Shown here piece by piece: positions 1 to 8,070 of a stretch of DNA of 64,000 nt; position 1 is the stretch's first letter; each line of letters starts with the position of its first letter. The position numbers and the translations under genes are program-made. The notes beneath the pieces were generated by a model that saw only the letters and a list, made by a program, of their open reading frames with translations, was not told where the DNA came from and searched no databases. Source of the stretch: Melghirimyces thermohalophilus. GTDB lineage: Bacteria; Bacillota; Bacilli; Thermoactinomycetales; DSM-45169. The stretch is taken from contig NZ_FMZA01000009.1 in assembly GCF_900102685.1 (NCBI RefSeq), positions 1 through 64,000 of the forward strand, read 5' to 3'.

Positions 1-50
1 AAAAAATAGGCTGTCGAGACTTTCTCGACAGCCTGCAGCCGTAACGGCTG
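1..50 (-). terminator. Double hairpin terminator after the ParM-linked unknown gene
   Basis: A perfect 12-bp inverted repeat (AGGCTGTCGAGA / TCTCGACAGCCT, loop CTT) lies at about 8-34, and a second small hairpin (CAGCCG/CGGCTG) at about 36-51. Read on the minus strand they follow the stop codon at 60-62 and end in a T run (positions 6-1). The plus strand also has a T run at 54-61, so it may act in both directions. Confidence 0.8.
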
Positions 51-59
51 TCTCTTTTT

Positions 60-1454
60 TTATCCCAGGTTATTGATGAGATTGTGAAGTCCCCGCAAAG
101 CCAGTTTCCGTTTTTCCAGCTGTTCCTCTTCGGAGTTTTTCTCGCCAAAGGGGCCGATAATTTCATCATAAGATTGGCCAAAGGGATCTTCGATACTAAT
201 ATCGTCTTTTTTCAGACCATCGGATTGGGCCAGTACATTTCTTGCGGCTTCCTGGTTCATATAGGAAGAGGAACCGGAATCGACTTCAAACTTTGACTTC
301 CTCTCTTCCTTTTGTTCCGGGGGCTGCCGGAGGATGGAGGAAGAGGCAAAGGGCATGCGGCTTCGTCCCTGAAGCGGGCCGGATTGGAAGGGTTCGTCCT
401 GGTAGCCGCTGTCAGAGGATTGCATTCCGTCCAGGGTTTTGGAGGAGAAAGGTCGGGCTCTTTTCTCAAACGGTTGGGATTGAAAGGGCTCATAAGTTAA
501 GCGTTTTTCTGCGGGCTTTTCCTTTTTTTCATCGCCTTCCCACACCATGGCCCCCGGGATATGCGTCTTTTCCGGTTCCGGAGGAGTTGGGGAAGGGGGT
601 TCAGGTGGTGGGAACTCTTTTAAGTCCTTTCCCTTCCGGTGCTTCAGCCGGCGTTGATCCATCGGTATGACCGCATGAGAAGGTGATTTTCCCGTGGCCA
701 GTTTGGTGACTCGTTTTTTCTTATCGAAGGGGGTGAGGACAGATCGCTTTTCCTCCACAGTTGAAGTCGGCTTCGACTTTTGGGACTCCGCCTGCCTCTT
801 TTGATTGTCGGCGGTTCCTGGTTGTGGGCGGTGGGCAGTCGGTTGATCCGAAGGAGGGACCGCTGATTTTCGACTGCGGACCAACCGTTGCCTCAGCCTT
901 CTTTCCCGTTCCCGAAGAATCGGTTCCGGGGGTTGAGTTTCGGTTTGATTCGGAACCTCTTTTGCTGGAGGCGCTTCCGGTTTCCTCCAGTGGGCAGTGG
1001 AACGGTGAATTCTTCTTTTACGTTTATGGATTTCTCGTTCTCGCAGTACATGGCTCCAGATCCGCTTTTCCCCTGATGACGCCTTCTCGGTTATGGAAGG
1101 TGGCGGGGTCGAGGATTCTCGATGTTGGGGATTCTGTTTTACTTGATTCCGGTCTTCCAGGGACTGCAAAATATAGACAGAGTGATGGGAATCCGCATCG
1201 ATTTTTGTCTGTACCAATTTCGATGACGGATCGCTCTCCTTTTCGAGCCGGATCAATTGAGCCTCCACACCCGTCAGTGCCCCCTGGGGGGAACCATGTT
1301 GAGACGTGCTGCACATGACGGAGGCAATCGAGCCGGGGTTCAGCTGGAGAAAAAGGGTGGTTTTCCCCTTGCGGGCCGCTTCTTTTGCCGCTTCTTCGCC
1401 GGCAGAACCTTTACCGATCACGATCAGTTCATAATCATCTCCCGGATTGGCCAT
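60..1454 (-). CDS. Unknown protein: Rossmann-like N terminus plus long disordered charged tail
   Basis: The product is about 464 residues and belongs to no family I recognise. Start ATG at 1454 is preferred because AAAGGAGGGG sits 6 nt upstream; an in-frame upstream ATG lacks this. Residues about 8-40 (YELIVIGKGSAGEEAAKEAA) resemble the GxGxxG dinucleotide-binding turn of flavoprotein disulfide reductases, but the rest of that fold is not apparent. The remaining roughly 350 residues are rich in Lys, Arg, Glu, Pro and Ser, look disordered, and end in a short helical segment (EEEQLEKRKLALRGLHNLIN). It lies downstream of the ParM-like gene on the same strand, separated by 144 bp holding a long hairpin, so co-transcription is likely. 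It could be an adaptor for the actin-like protein or a spore-associated protein; the sequence does not decide. Confidence 0.7.
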   Translation of the reverse strand: MANPGDDYELIVIGKGSAGEEAAKEAARKGKTTLFLQLNPGSIASVMCSTSQHGSPQGALTGVEAQLIRLEKESDPSSKLVQTKIDADSHHSVYILQSLEDRNQVKQNPQHRESSTPPPSITEKASSGEKRIWSHVLREREIHKRKRRIHRSTAHWRKPEAPPAKEVPNQTETQPPEPILRERERRLRQRLVRSRKSAVPPSDQPTAHRPQPGTADNQKRQAESQKSKPTSTVEEKRSVLTPFDKKKRVTKLATGKSPSHAVIPMDQRRLKHRKGKDLKEFPPPEPPSPTPPEPEKTHIPGAMVWEGDEKKEKPAEKRLTYEPFQSQPFEKRARPFSSKTLDGMQSSDSGYQDEPFQSGPLQGRSRMPFASSSILRQPPEQKEERKSKFEVDSGSSSYMNQEAARNVLAQSDGLKKDDISIEDPFGQSYDEIIGPFGEKNSEEEQLEKRKLALRGLHNLINNLG

Positions 1455-1540
1455 GGCGTTCCCCTCCTTTGGCCCCGCACTTCCGGGCTGAAGGAAATCC
1501 GGAATCGCGGGAGTGCTATTGACGAAATGAACCGTTACGG

Positions 1541-1575
1541 AATCCCCCAGGGCCATCGATCGACCCTGGGGGATT
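1541..1575. repeat. Long inverted repeat between the ParM-like gene and its downstream gene
   Basis: AATCCCCCAGGG (1541-1552) and CCCTGGGGGATT (1564-1575) form a perfect 12-bp stem with an 11-nt loop. It lies in the transcribed gap after the ParM-like stop (1599). There is no T run on the minus strand after it, so it is more likely an RNA stability or processing hairpin, or a protein-binding palindrome, than a simple terminator. Confidence 0.7.
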
Positions 1576-1598
1576 CTCCCTAGGTTATGTGTGTGTGC

Positions 1599-2789
1599 TT
1601 ATTTTTTCTGTCCTTTCCGTTGGGAGACCCGTTTTTCAGCTGTGCTGGGTACCGAAAATTCCTCCTGGATGGTGGCAGCGATTTCCCTCTGGGTTTTGGA
1701 GGGTACGGAACGGGATTTAGACTGTGTAAATTTGCAAAGGCCGAAGGCGTTGGCAAATTGAGCATCGATCCCGTAATCCTCTGCAAAAATCAGTTTATCG
1801 CCGAAGCGCTCTCGATAATAAGGCTTGAAGGGAATAGAAGAGCCGCCGGTTAAGATGATGTATGTAATATCATCGGCGTAGTCCAGCCGGTTCCACACTT
1901 CATCCACCAATGAGGTGCCTACCTCTTGGATACAACTTTTTACGATTTCATTGACATCGTATACTTTGCCCTTGAAACTGATCTCTCCGGAGCGGATGAC
2001 GCGGTTGAGGCTCCAGATGGGGTATTCCTTGCCTTGTTTGTCGGGATCCACTTCCCGGGAAAACTCCATCAACCGTTTAGATAGTAGCTGATAAACATTG
2101 ATCATAGCATGGCGAGAGGTAAAACTTTGCCGTTTAATAATCGTTTCTCCATGGAGGGTTTCCACATCAGAGGTACCAAATCCGAGGTCATTGATGCTTA
2201 CTTTTTGGATAAACAGGTCTTCATTCAGCAGTTTCCCTTCGCGGTCCAGGGCGATGTGAAACAGTGTGGCCATCGGCTGGCTGATCACATACAAGTTTTC
2301 TCGTTTAATTTCAAATTCGATCTTCCGGTAGGGCAGGTTCCCCTGCTTCACTTCAAAGCTGTGCTTGCCTACTAAGCGACGGCGCAGTTCTTCCTTATAG
2401 TCGGTGTAACTATCCGTGGGCAGAGCGACGGAGACGATCGGTTCCGTACTTTCACTTCCTTGCAGCATCAGCCCGGTGCTCACCCGGAACATGAGCAGGT
2501 ACTCCTCTTCCCGGAACCAGGTGGGGCTGAACAGCCGGCGTTCATGGGAGTCGAATAGTTCATCGTCGGAGGACTGATCGATCGCCAGTTTACCGACAAA
2601 CCATTCACGGTCCCCTTCCCGTTCCCGGTACATGATATTGTGAGGATCGTTGTTGTAAGTGATTTCCCCGACCCGATTGGGTACTACCATGTTCCGGAGA
2701 AACATCTTCAAAAACTTGTCACCATGACGGCTGACGACTTTGGTGCCGTAATAACCTTGGTCATTACCTATGTAGATGGGTTCACTCAT
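1599..2789 (-). CDS. ParM/StbA-family actin-like ATPase
   Basis: The product is about 396 residues, the size of the ParM/Alp family of filament-forming ATPases, which usually segregate plasmids. Actin-fold signatures are visible: phosphate-1 loop YIGNDQGYYGTK near residue 5, phosphate-2 loop NDLGFGTSDVE near residue 200, and adenosine motif ILTGGSSIPF near residue 310. Start ATG 2789 has GGGAGG 8 nt upstream; longer in-frame starts have no ribosome site. A basic Ser/Thr-rich tail follows the actin fold. It sits beside noc-soj-spo0J on the opposite strand, where Bacillus has rsmG. The family assignment is firm; its cargo (chromosome, integrated plasmid, or something else) is unknown. No classic ParR gene lies immediately next to it. 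Confidence 0.85.
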   Translation of the reverse strand: MSEPIYIGNDQGYYGTKVVSRHGDKFLKMFLRNMVVPNRVGEITYNNDPHNIMYREREGDREWFVGKLAIDQSSDDELFDSHERRLFSPTWFREEEYLLMFRVSTGLMLQGSESTEPIVSVALPTDSYTDYKEELRRRLVGKHSFEVKQGNLPYRKIEFEIKRENLYVISQPMATLFHIALDREGKLLNEDLFIQKVSINDLGFGTSDVETLHGETIIKRQSFTSRHAMINVYQLLSKRLMEFSREVDPDKQGKEYPIWSLNRVIRSGEISFKGKVYDVNEIVKSCIQEVGTSLVDEVWNRLDYADDITYIILTGGSSIPFKPYYRERFGDKLIFAEDYGIDAQFANAFGLCKFTQSKSRSVPSKTQREIAATIQEEFSVPSTAEKRVSQRKGQKK

Positions 2790-3116
2790 TTCCAGTTCCT
2801 CCCGTTTTTTGTCGAAGGTCGTCACACTCTTCTTAATTGATTCTATCAAGTCGGGTTGGAAAGGGTCAATAAAAACAGGAATAAGATTCCCGTCAAATCG
2901 ACTTTCTTCGAAGATTTGTGCTTTCTGTGTGTCGAAAATTTATCACTATTCCTGATGGTTCTCTTATGTTTTTGGTTTTCTGACGATTTGATCGGAAATG
3001 TTTCACGTGAAACATCACCTAGACACCCAAATGAGGAGGTTGATCGATTAAAATATAGAATATATGGAGAGAAGAATGGATCGAGCTCATTATTATTTTA
3101 GGTGGTGTCCCTAGAA
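2790..3116. other. Divergent intergenic region with parS
   Basis: This 327-bp spacer separates the minus-strand ParM-like gene from plus-strand noc and presumably carries both promoters. It is AT-rich before noc. The only strongly recognisable element is the parS site at 2999-3014. The AGGTGGTG ribosome site for noc is at 3100-3107. Confidence 0.5.
2999..3014. promoter_or_regulatory. parS: parS centromere site
   Basis: TGTTTCACGTGAAACA is a perfect 16-bp palindrome identical to the bacterial parS consensus bound by Spo0J/ParB. It lies about 100 bp upstream of noc and may also be a point where ParB spreading covers the noc promoter. Noc itself binds a different site (ATTTCCCGGGAAAT), which I did not see here. 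Confidence 0.97.
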
Positions 3117-3929
3117 ATGAAAGAGCCATTCAGCCGTTTATTCGGCATGGCGGAAAAGGATGAGGCTGACGAGGTAAAACAACTGAAGGTGGATCGGGTG
3201 AAACCGAGCCCTTACCAACCACGTACCGTATTCGACGAGGAACGGATTGATGAACTGTGCCAGACGATTCAAAACCATGGCTTGATTCAGCCGGTGGTGG
3301 TGCGACGTATTGGCAACGAGTATGAGTTGATTGCCGGGGAGAGGAGATTGCGGGCCGTCAGGCGGTTAGGGATGGAGACCATTCCAGCAGTGATTCGCGA
3401 TATGTCCGATACAGAAGCTGCATCAGTATCCCTGATCGAAAACCTGCAACGGGAAGGGTTGACCGCAATGGAAGAGGCGATGGCTTATCATAGCCTGATC
3501 GAACTGCATGGGTTAACTCAGGAGGGATTAGCGCAACGGTTGGGAAAAGGTCAGTCCACCGTGGCCAATAAATTACGTCTCCTTCAACTACCTGAGGAAG
3601 TGCAACAAGCGGTTCAAGATCGACAAATTTCAGAGCGACACGCTCGAGCGTTATTGGGGTTGAAGGATGAAAAACTGCAGCGGAAGCTATTGGATGAAAT
3701 TTTGGAGAAAAACCTCAATGTCAAACAGACAGAAGAACGGTTGCGAAAATGGACAGAAGTGAGCAATAAACCGAAACCAAAACGAAAAGCTTTTTCCAGG
3801 GATGTTCGCATCGCTGTCAATACCATCCGGCAATCGGTAGATATGGTGAAAGAGAGCGGACTCTCTGTTTCATCCGATGAGAAGGAATATGATGATTTTT
3901 ATGAAGTGGTTATTCGCATCCCCAAGTAA
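3117..3929 (+). CDS. noc: Nucleoid occlusion protein Noc
   Basis: Noc is a CTP-dependent ParB-like DNA-binding protein that blocks FtsZ ring assembly over the nucleoid. The 270-residue product has the N-terminal membrane-targeting amphipathic segment ([11 protein letters not shown], matching Bacillus Noc), the ParB nuclease-like CTPase region with PYQPR and GERRLRA, the ENLQRE motif, and a helix-turn-helix ([20 protein letters not shown]). ATG 3117 is chosen over GTG 3102 because AGGTGG lies 9 nt upstream and the MKxxFSRxFG start is conserved. It precedes soj-spo0J as in Bacillus. It differs from the downstream Spo0J in lacking a lysine-rich linker. Confidence 0.93.
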   Translation: MKEPFSRLFGMAEKDEADEVKQLKVDRVKPSPYQPRTVFDEERIDELCQTIQNHGLIQPVVVRRIGNEYELIAGERRLRAVRRLGMETIPAVIRDMSDTEAASVSLIENLQREGLTAMEEAMAYHSLIELHGLTQEGLAQRLGKGQSTVANKLRLLQLPEEVQQAVQDRQISERHARALLGLKDEKLQRKLLDEILEKNLNVKQTEERLRKWTEVSNKPKPKRKAFSRDVRIAVNTIRQSVDMVKESGLSVSSDEKEYDDFYEVVIRIPK

Positions 3930-3984
3930 AAGGTGTACACTTTTTTTAGGTGAGAGAACAGCTTTAGAAACGAGGTGCTAATCA

Positions 3985-4749
3985 TTGAGTCGAGTTGTTG
4001 CTATTGCCAACCAAAAAGGGGGGGTGGGGAAGACCACCACTTCTATCAATCTGGGAGCCAGCCTGGCTTACCATGGGAAACGGGTTTTGATCGTCGATAT
4101 CGATCCGCAGGGAAATACCACCTCCGGTCTGGGAATCAACAAGGCGGATGTCAAACAATGCATATATGATGTGTTGATCAATGAAGTTCAGATGGAGAGT
4201 GTCTTGCTATCTACCCCGATTGAGGGTGTCGATCTGATCCCGGCACGGATTGAATTGGCCGGTGCCGAAATCGAATTGGTGCAGGTTTTGTCCCGCGAAC
4301 ATCGGCTGAAGCGGTCTTTACAAAGAGTTCGTGATCGGTATGATTTTGTCTTGGTGGATTGTCCTCCATCACTCGGTGTTCTTACGGTTAATTCTTTAAC
4401 TGCTGCCGATTCAGTCCTAATTCCGATCCAATGTGAGTTTTATGCGTTGGAAGGGTTGGGACAGCTTTTAAACACGGTTCGGATCGTGCAGAAACACCTG
4501 AATAAGCGGCTGGAGATTGAAGGGGTTTTGTTGACGATGTATGATGCACGGACCAATCTGTCTCTGCAGGTGATGAATGAGGTGCAGAAGTATTTTCAGG
4601 AGAAGGTATATCAGACGGTGATTCCCCGGAACGTCCGCTTGAGTGAAGCGCCCAGCCACGGGAAGCCGATTCTGGAGTATGCTGCCCGCTCTCGGGGAGC
4701 GCAGTGTTATGTCGACCTGGCAAAGGAAGTGATCCATAATGGCCAATAG
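3985..4749 (+). CDS. soj: Chromosome partitioning ATPase Soj (ParA)
   Basis: Soj is a deviant Walker-type ParA ATPase that works with Spo0J/parS in origin segregation and regulates DnaA. The 254-residue protein starts with a deviant Walker A (NQKGGVGKTT, residues about 9-18), has switch I (DIDPQGNTT) and Walker B (VLVDCPPSLG), all typical. The start is TTG 3985 with GAGGTG 7 nt upstream. It overlaps spo0J by 11 bp, so translation is coupled. Length equals Bacillus Soj. Confidence 0.96.
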   Translation: MSRVVAIANQKGGVGKTTTSINLGASLAYHGKRVLIVDIDPQGNTTSGLGINKADVKQCIYDVLINEVQMESVLLSTPIEGVDLIPARIELAGAEIELVQVLSREHRLKRSLQRVRDRYDFVLVDCPPSLGVLTVNSLTAADSVLIPIQCEFYALEGLGQLLNTVRIVQKHLNKRLEIEGVLLTMYDARTNLSLQVMNEVQKYFQEKVYQTVIPRNVRLSEAPSHGKPILEYAARSRGAQCYVDLAKEVIHNGQ

Positions 4750-5608
4750 TAAGGGGCTGGGGAAGGGATTGAGTGCTCTTTTTCCAGATGCCCAGGCGGA
4801 GGCTGATGAAGCGGTCAATGAGCTGGATGTAAAGGAGTTGCGGCCCAATCCATATCAACCGAGAAAATCTTTTGATCCAGACTCCCTTGAAGAATTGGTC
4901 TCCTCAGTAAAAGAGCATGGGGTTGTACAACCGCTGGTGGTGCGGAAAAGCATCCGGGGCTATGAAATCGTTGCCGGGGAACGCCGCTTCCGTGCCGCAA
5001 AGGAAGCTGGTTTGGAACAGGTGCCGGCGGTGGTGCGGGACTTCACCGACGAACAGATGATGGAAATCGCATTGATTGAAAACCTGCAACGGGAGGATCT
5101 CAATTCAATCGAGATCGCCCAAGCCTATAAGAAATTGATGGACCAATTTTCCTTGACCCAGGAAGATTTGGCCGCCCGAGTGGGAAAGAGTCGTCCCCAT
5201 GTGGCCAATTTTCTTCGTTTGTTGCAGCTCCCAGCTGAAGTGCAGGAAAATGTTTCACGTGGAACATTGTCTATGGGACATGCCCGGGCTTTGCGAGGGG
5301 TAAAAGACCGGGAGGTGCAGCTAAAGCTGGCCCGAAAATGTATCAAGGAAGGGGCCAGCGTGCGCCAATTGGAAGAATGGGTGCAGCAAGTAAACGAAGG
5401 ACTGCAACGGGAACGGAAGAAAAAAAAGAAGAAAAAAGAGGAGAACCCGGTGCTTAGACGCTATGAGGATTTGCTGCAAGAGGCATTCAGCACGCCGGTT
5501 AGGATTCGTCACGGACAGAAAAAAGGAAAAGTCGAGTTTGAATATTATTCAGAGCGGGAGCTGGAACGGTTGATGGAACTGTTTCAAAGAAACCGCATCG
5601 TCGATTAA
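4739..5608 (+). CDS. spo0J: ParB-family parS-binding protein Spo0J
   Basis: This CTP-hydrolysing DNA clamp loads at parS, drives origin segregation and recruits condensin. The 289-residue product has the ParB N domain (PYQPRKSF, GERRFRAAKEAG, ENLQRED), a central HTH (LTQEDLAARVGKSRPHVANF), an unusually lysine-rich linker (a run of seven lysines near residue 225) and a C-terminal dimer domain. The ATG start lies inside the soj 3' end. The gene contains a parS site at 5251-5266, in the same place as in Bacillus subtilis spo0J. Confidence 0.96.
   Translation: MANSKGLGKGLSALFPDAQAEADEAVNELDVKELRPNPYQPRKSFDPDSLEELVSSVKEHGVVQPLVVRKSIRGYEIVAGERRFRAAKEAGLEQVPAVVRDFTDEQMMEIALIENLQREDLNSIEIAQAYKKLMDQFSLTQEDLAARVGKSRPHVANFLRLLQLPAEVQENVSRGTLSMGHARALRGVKDREVQLKLARKCIKEGASVRQLEEWVQQVNEGLQRERKKKKKKKEENPVLRRYEDLLQEAFSTPVRIRHGQKKGKVEFEYYSERELERLMELFQRNRIVD
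5251..5266. promoter_or_regulatory. parS: parS site inside spo0J
   Basis: TGTTTCACGTGGAACA is the reverse complement of the parS sequence located inside B. subtilis spo0J (TGTTCCACGTGAAACA). It differs from a perfect palindrome at one pair. It is embedded in coding sequence, so it is constrained both as codons and as a centromere. Confidence 0.95.
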
Positions 5609-5624
5609 GCAGGGGGAGGCTACC

Positions 5625-6773
5625 TTGATCTATCTGGATAATGCCGCTACCAGTTGGCCCAAGCCGGAAGGCGTATCTGAAGCGGTAAAGGAATGTTTGG
5701 ACGAGTATGGTGCCAACCCGGGAAGGGGAGGGCATCGGTTGTCAGAACAGGCGGGTCGTCAGGTAGAGGAGACACGTCGCCTACTGGCTCAATGGTTTCA
5801 CATCTCGCAACCGAAAAACTTGATTTTTTGCCAAAATGGAACCCACGCTATCAATTTGGCCTTAAAAGGTTGGTTGCGGGAAGGGGACCATGTAGTTACT
5901 ACCTGCTGGGAGCATCATGCCGTGATCCGTCCCTTGAATGAGATGAAACGGAGCCTGGGAATCAAGGTGGAGTATATCCCACCGGGGCCGGATGGCCCGG
6001 TCGATCTATCTCGTCTCAAAGAAGCGATTCAACCTCATACGCGGTTGCTCGTCAGCACACATGCTTCCAATGTGAACGGGGTTTTGTTGCCATTGGAGGA
6101 GATGGGAGCGATCGCCGGAGAAAAAGGGGTTCCTTTTTTGGTGGATGCGGCCCAAACCGCCGGCGTTGTTCCTGTCGACGTTCAGTCGATGGGCATCTCG
6201 ATGCTCGCTTTTCCAGGACATAAAGGGCTGTTTGGACCTCAGGGAACCGGGGGTCTCTATCTGAATCCGGAGCTCCCGGTGCGACCGATCATGCAAGGAG
6301 GTACGGGCAACCATTCCGAGGATTTGCACCAGCCTGAGGAGAGGCCTTTGGGATTTGAAAGTGGAACATTGAATACACCGGGGATCGCCGGGCTCGGAGC
6401 GGGGGTTCGCTTTTTGATGGACAAGGGCTGGCAGGCGATTCATCAACATGAGACGGAGCTGAGCCAGCAGTTGGTGGAAGGGTTGAAGCGAATGGAAAAG
6501 GTTCATCTCTATCAATTGCCTTTTGCCTCCGTTGCAGTGGTTTCTTTTCGAATGGAGGGGATCGATGAGACAGAGCTGGCCACCCTGCTTGATCGCCACT
6601 TTGATATCGCGGTGCGGGCCGGTTACCACTGTGCTGCACTTGCCCACCAAACGATGGGTACGAAACCAGGTGGGACCCTCCGGGTCAGCCCGGGATACTT
6701 TAACACGCAATCGGAAGTGGACATTTTTCTAGAGGCATTGCAAGAAGTCCAGCAAGCCTTTGCCGGTCTATAA
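5625..6773 (+). CDS. Class V aminotransferase, cysteine desulfurase-like
   Basis: A PLP enzyme of the NifS/SufS/CsdB superfamily, 382 residues. Visible features are the N-terminal YLDNAATSWPKP, the cofactor histidine region (TCWEHHA), DAAQTAG, the PLP lysine (FPGHKGLFGPQGTGG, about residue 204) and a C-terminal RAGYHCAALAH whose Cys matches the SufS-type persulfide cysteine. It resembles the EF2568-like subfamily of unknown substrate, not the dedicated SufS of a suf operon, since no suf genes are nearby. Start is TTG 5625 behind AGGGGGAGG, 16 bp after spo0J, so it probably belongs to the soj-spo0J transcript. Confidence 0.85.
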   Translation: MIYLDNAATSWPKPEGVSEAVKECLDEYGANPGRGGHRLSEQAGRQVEETRRLLAQWFHISQPKNLIFCQNGTHAINLALKGWLREGDHVVTTCWEHHAVIRPLNEMKRSLGIKVEYIPPGPDGPVDLSRLKEAIQPHTRLLVSTHASNVNGVLLPLEEMGAIAGEKGVPFLVDAAQTAGVVPVDVQSMGISMLAFPGHKGLFGPQGTGGLYLNPELPVRPIMQGGTGNHSEDLHQPEERPLGFESGTLNTPGIAGLGAGVRFLMDKGWQAIHQHETELSQQLVEGLKRMEKVHLYQLPFASVAVVSFRMEGIDETELATLLDRHFDIAVRAGYHCAALAHQTMGTKPGGTLRVSPGYFNTQSEVDIFLEALQEVQQAFAGL

Positions 6774-6790
6774 AGAAAGGGTTTTACATC

Positions 6791-7477
6791 ATGGTACTGC
6801 TTGGAACCATCGTCAACGGGATAGCTATTGCGATCGGGGCTCTGTTGGGGTCGCGATTGAACGGTATGCGCAAGGAAATTCATGAAACGGCGATGCAAGG
6901 GATCGGTCTGGTCGTCATCGTGATCGGGCTATCCATGGCCTTAAAGACTGAAGATTTGATTCTGGTGCTGATCGCTATCGTGGTCGGCGGTATGCTGGGA
7001 AGTTGGATCGGATTAGAGAGATGGTTGAACCGGTTTGGAACCTGGATGGAACAGCGAGTGAAGGGAGAAAGCCAGTTTGCTGCTGCCTTTGTAACCAGCA
7101 CCCTGGTTTATTGTGTCGGTCCGATGTCCATATTAGGCGGATTAGACAGCGGATTGAGAGATGATCACCAAATCCTCTATACGAAATCCCTTCTCGACGG
7201 CTTTTCCGCCGTTATTTTTTCATCCACTTTAGGGGTCGGGGTGTTGTTTTCCTTGGTACCGGTTGTGGTGTACCAAGGTGGGATCGCTCTATCTGCCGAT
7301 TGGATCGCTCAACTGTTGGACGAAAAAGCATTGGACTTGATGATTCAGCAAGTAACCGCAGTCGGTGGATTGATGATTGTCGGGATTGGAATCAATCTTC
7401 TCAAGCTGGCGCAAATTCGGGTGGCTGATCTATTGCCAGCTATTCCGATCGCGGCTGTTTGTTCATTTTTCTTCTAA
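6791..7477 (+). CDS. DUF554 integral membrane protein
   Basis: This 228-residue polytopic protein begins MVLLGTIVNGIAIAIGALLG, typical of the DUF554 (YqgA) family, and has about six hydrophobic segments. The conserved family stretch LVYCVGPMSILGGLDSGL is present near residue 105. Function is not established; the family is usually annotated as a possible transporter. It sits 17 bp after the aminotransferase and 24 bp before the DUF4446 gene, in one apparent operon. Confidence 0.85.
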   Translation: MVLLGTIVNGIAIAIGALLGSRLNGMRKEIHETAMQGIGLVVIVIGLSMALKTEDLILVLIAIVVGGMLGSWIGLERWLNRFGTWMEQRVKGESQFAAAFVTSTLVYCVGPMSILGGLDSGLRDDHQILYTKSLLDGFSAVIFSSTLGVGVLFSLVPVVVYQGGIALSADWIAQLLDEKALDLMIQQVTAVGGLMIVGIGINLLKLAQIRVADLLPAIPIAAVCSFFF

Positions 7478-7501
7478 AGTTAGACAGGAGAGGGTCATAT
7501 C

Positions 7502-8032
7502 ATGGAAGCAAGGGTTTTCTATCTACTATCCCATCCGGTGGGATGGATGCTGCTATGTGCGGCTTTACTTCTTATCTTGGTGTTTGGCTGCATGTTGTGG
7601 GTGCGCCAATCCCGTCAACAACAGTTTCTGAATCAGCTGGAGCGGGATGCTGCCTGGTTGCAGGAGGTATCAGAAAGGGAAGAAGATGGACCAGCCCCTC
7701 TCGCCCTGATGCATCATCTCCGTCAACTGGATCAGTCCATCCGGAGGCGGAAGGGACGATTGGGATTGGTCCGGTTTAATGCGGCTGGTGATGGGGCAGC
7801 GGATATGAGCTTTTCCCTGGCCCTGTTAGATGATGAGCAGACCGGAATCATTATCAGCAGTTTGTTTAGCCATCGGGGGCCTTCTTACTTTTATGCAAAG
7901 CCTGTCGAAAAGGGGGTTTCTCCCTATCCGTTGTCTGCGGAGGAGGAACTGGCCATCCAACGGGCGATGGATGACGGAGATGGGATGGAAAGCATCCCGG
8001 TATCCTCCGGTTCAAACGAAAATGATTCCTGA
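7502..8032 (+). CDS. DUF4446 family membrane-anchored protein
   Basis: A 176-residue protein with a single N-terminal membrane segment (residues about 15-35), a short coiled region, and a beta-rich soluble domain containing RFNAAGDGAADMSFSLALLD, characteristic of DUF4446. Function is unknown. The family is commonly found near spo0J and yyaC in spore-forming Bacilli, which fits this location. Confidence 0.8.
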   Translation: MEARVFYLLSHPVGWMLLCAALLLILVFGCMLWVRQSRQQQFLNQLERDAAWLQEVSEREEDGPAPLALMHHLRQLDQSIRRRKGRLGLVRFNAAGDGAADMSFSLALLDDEQTGIIISSLFSHRGPSYFYAKPVEKGVSPYPLSAEEELAIQRAMDDGDGMESIPVSSGSNENDS

Positions 8033-8070
8033 ACGTACAACACAGTGATGAAATACAAGGCGGTGTCGGT

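Noticed and set aside
242-670. Plus-strand genes opposite the long minus-strand gene at 60-1454
   Set aside because: Several open frames arise because the opposite gene is GC-rich and low-complexity; they lack ribosome sites and protein-like composition.
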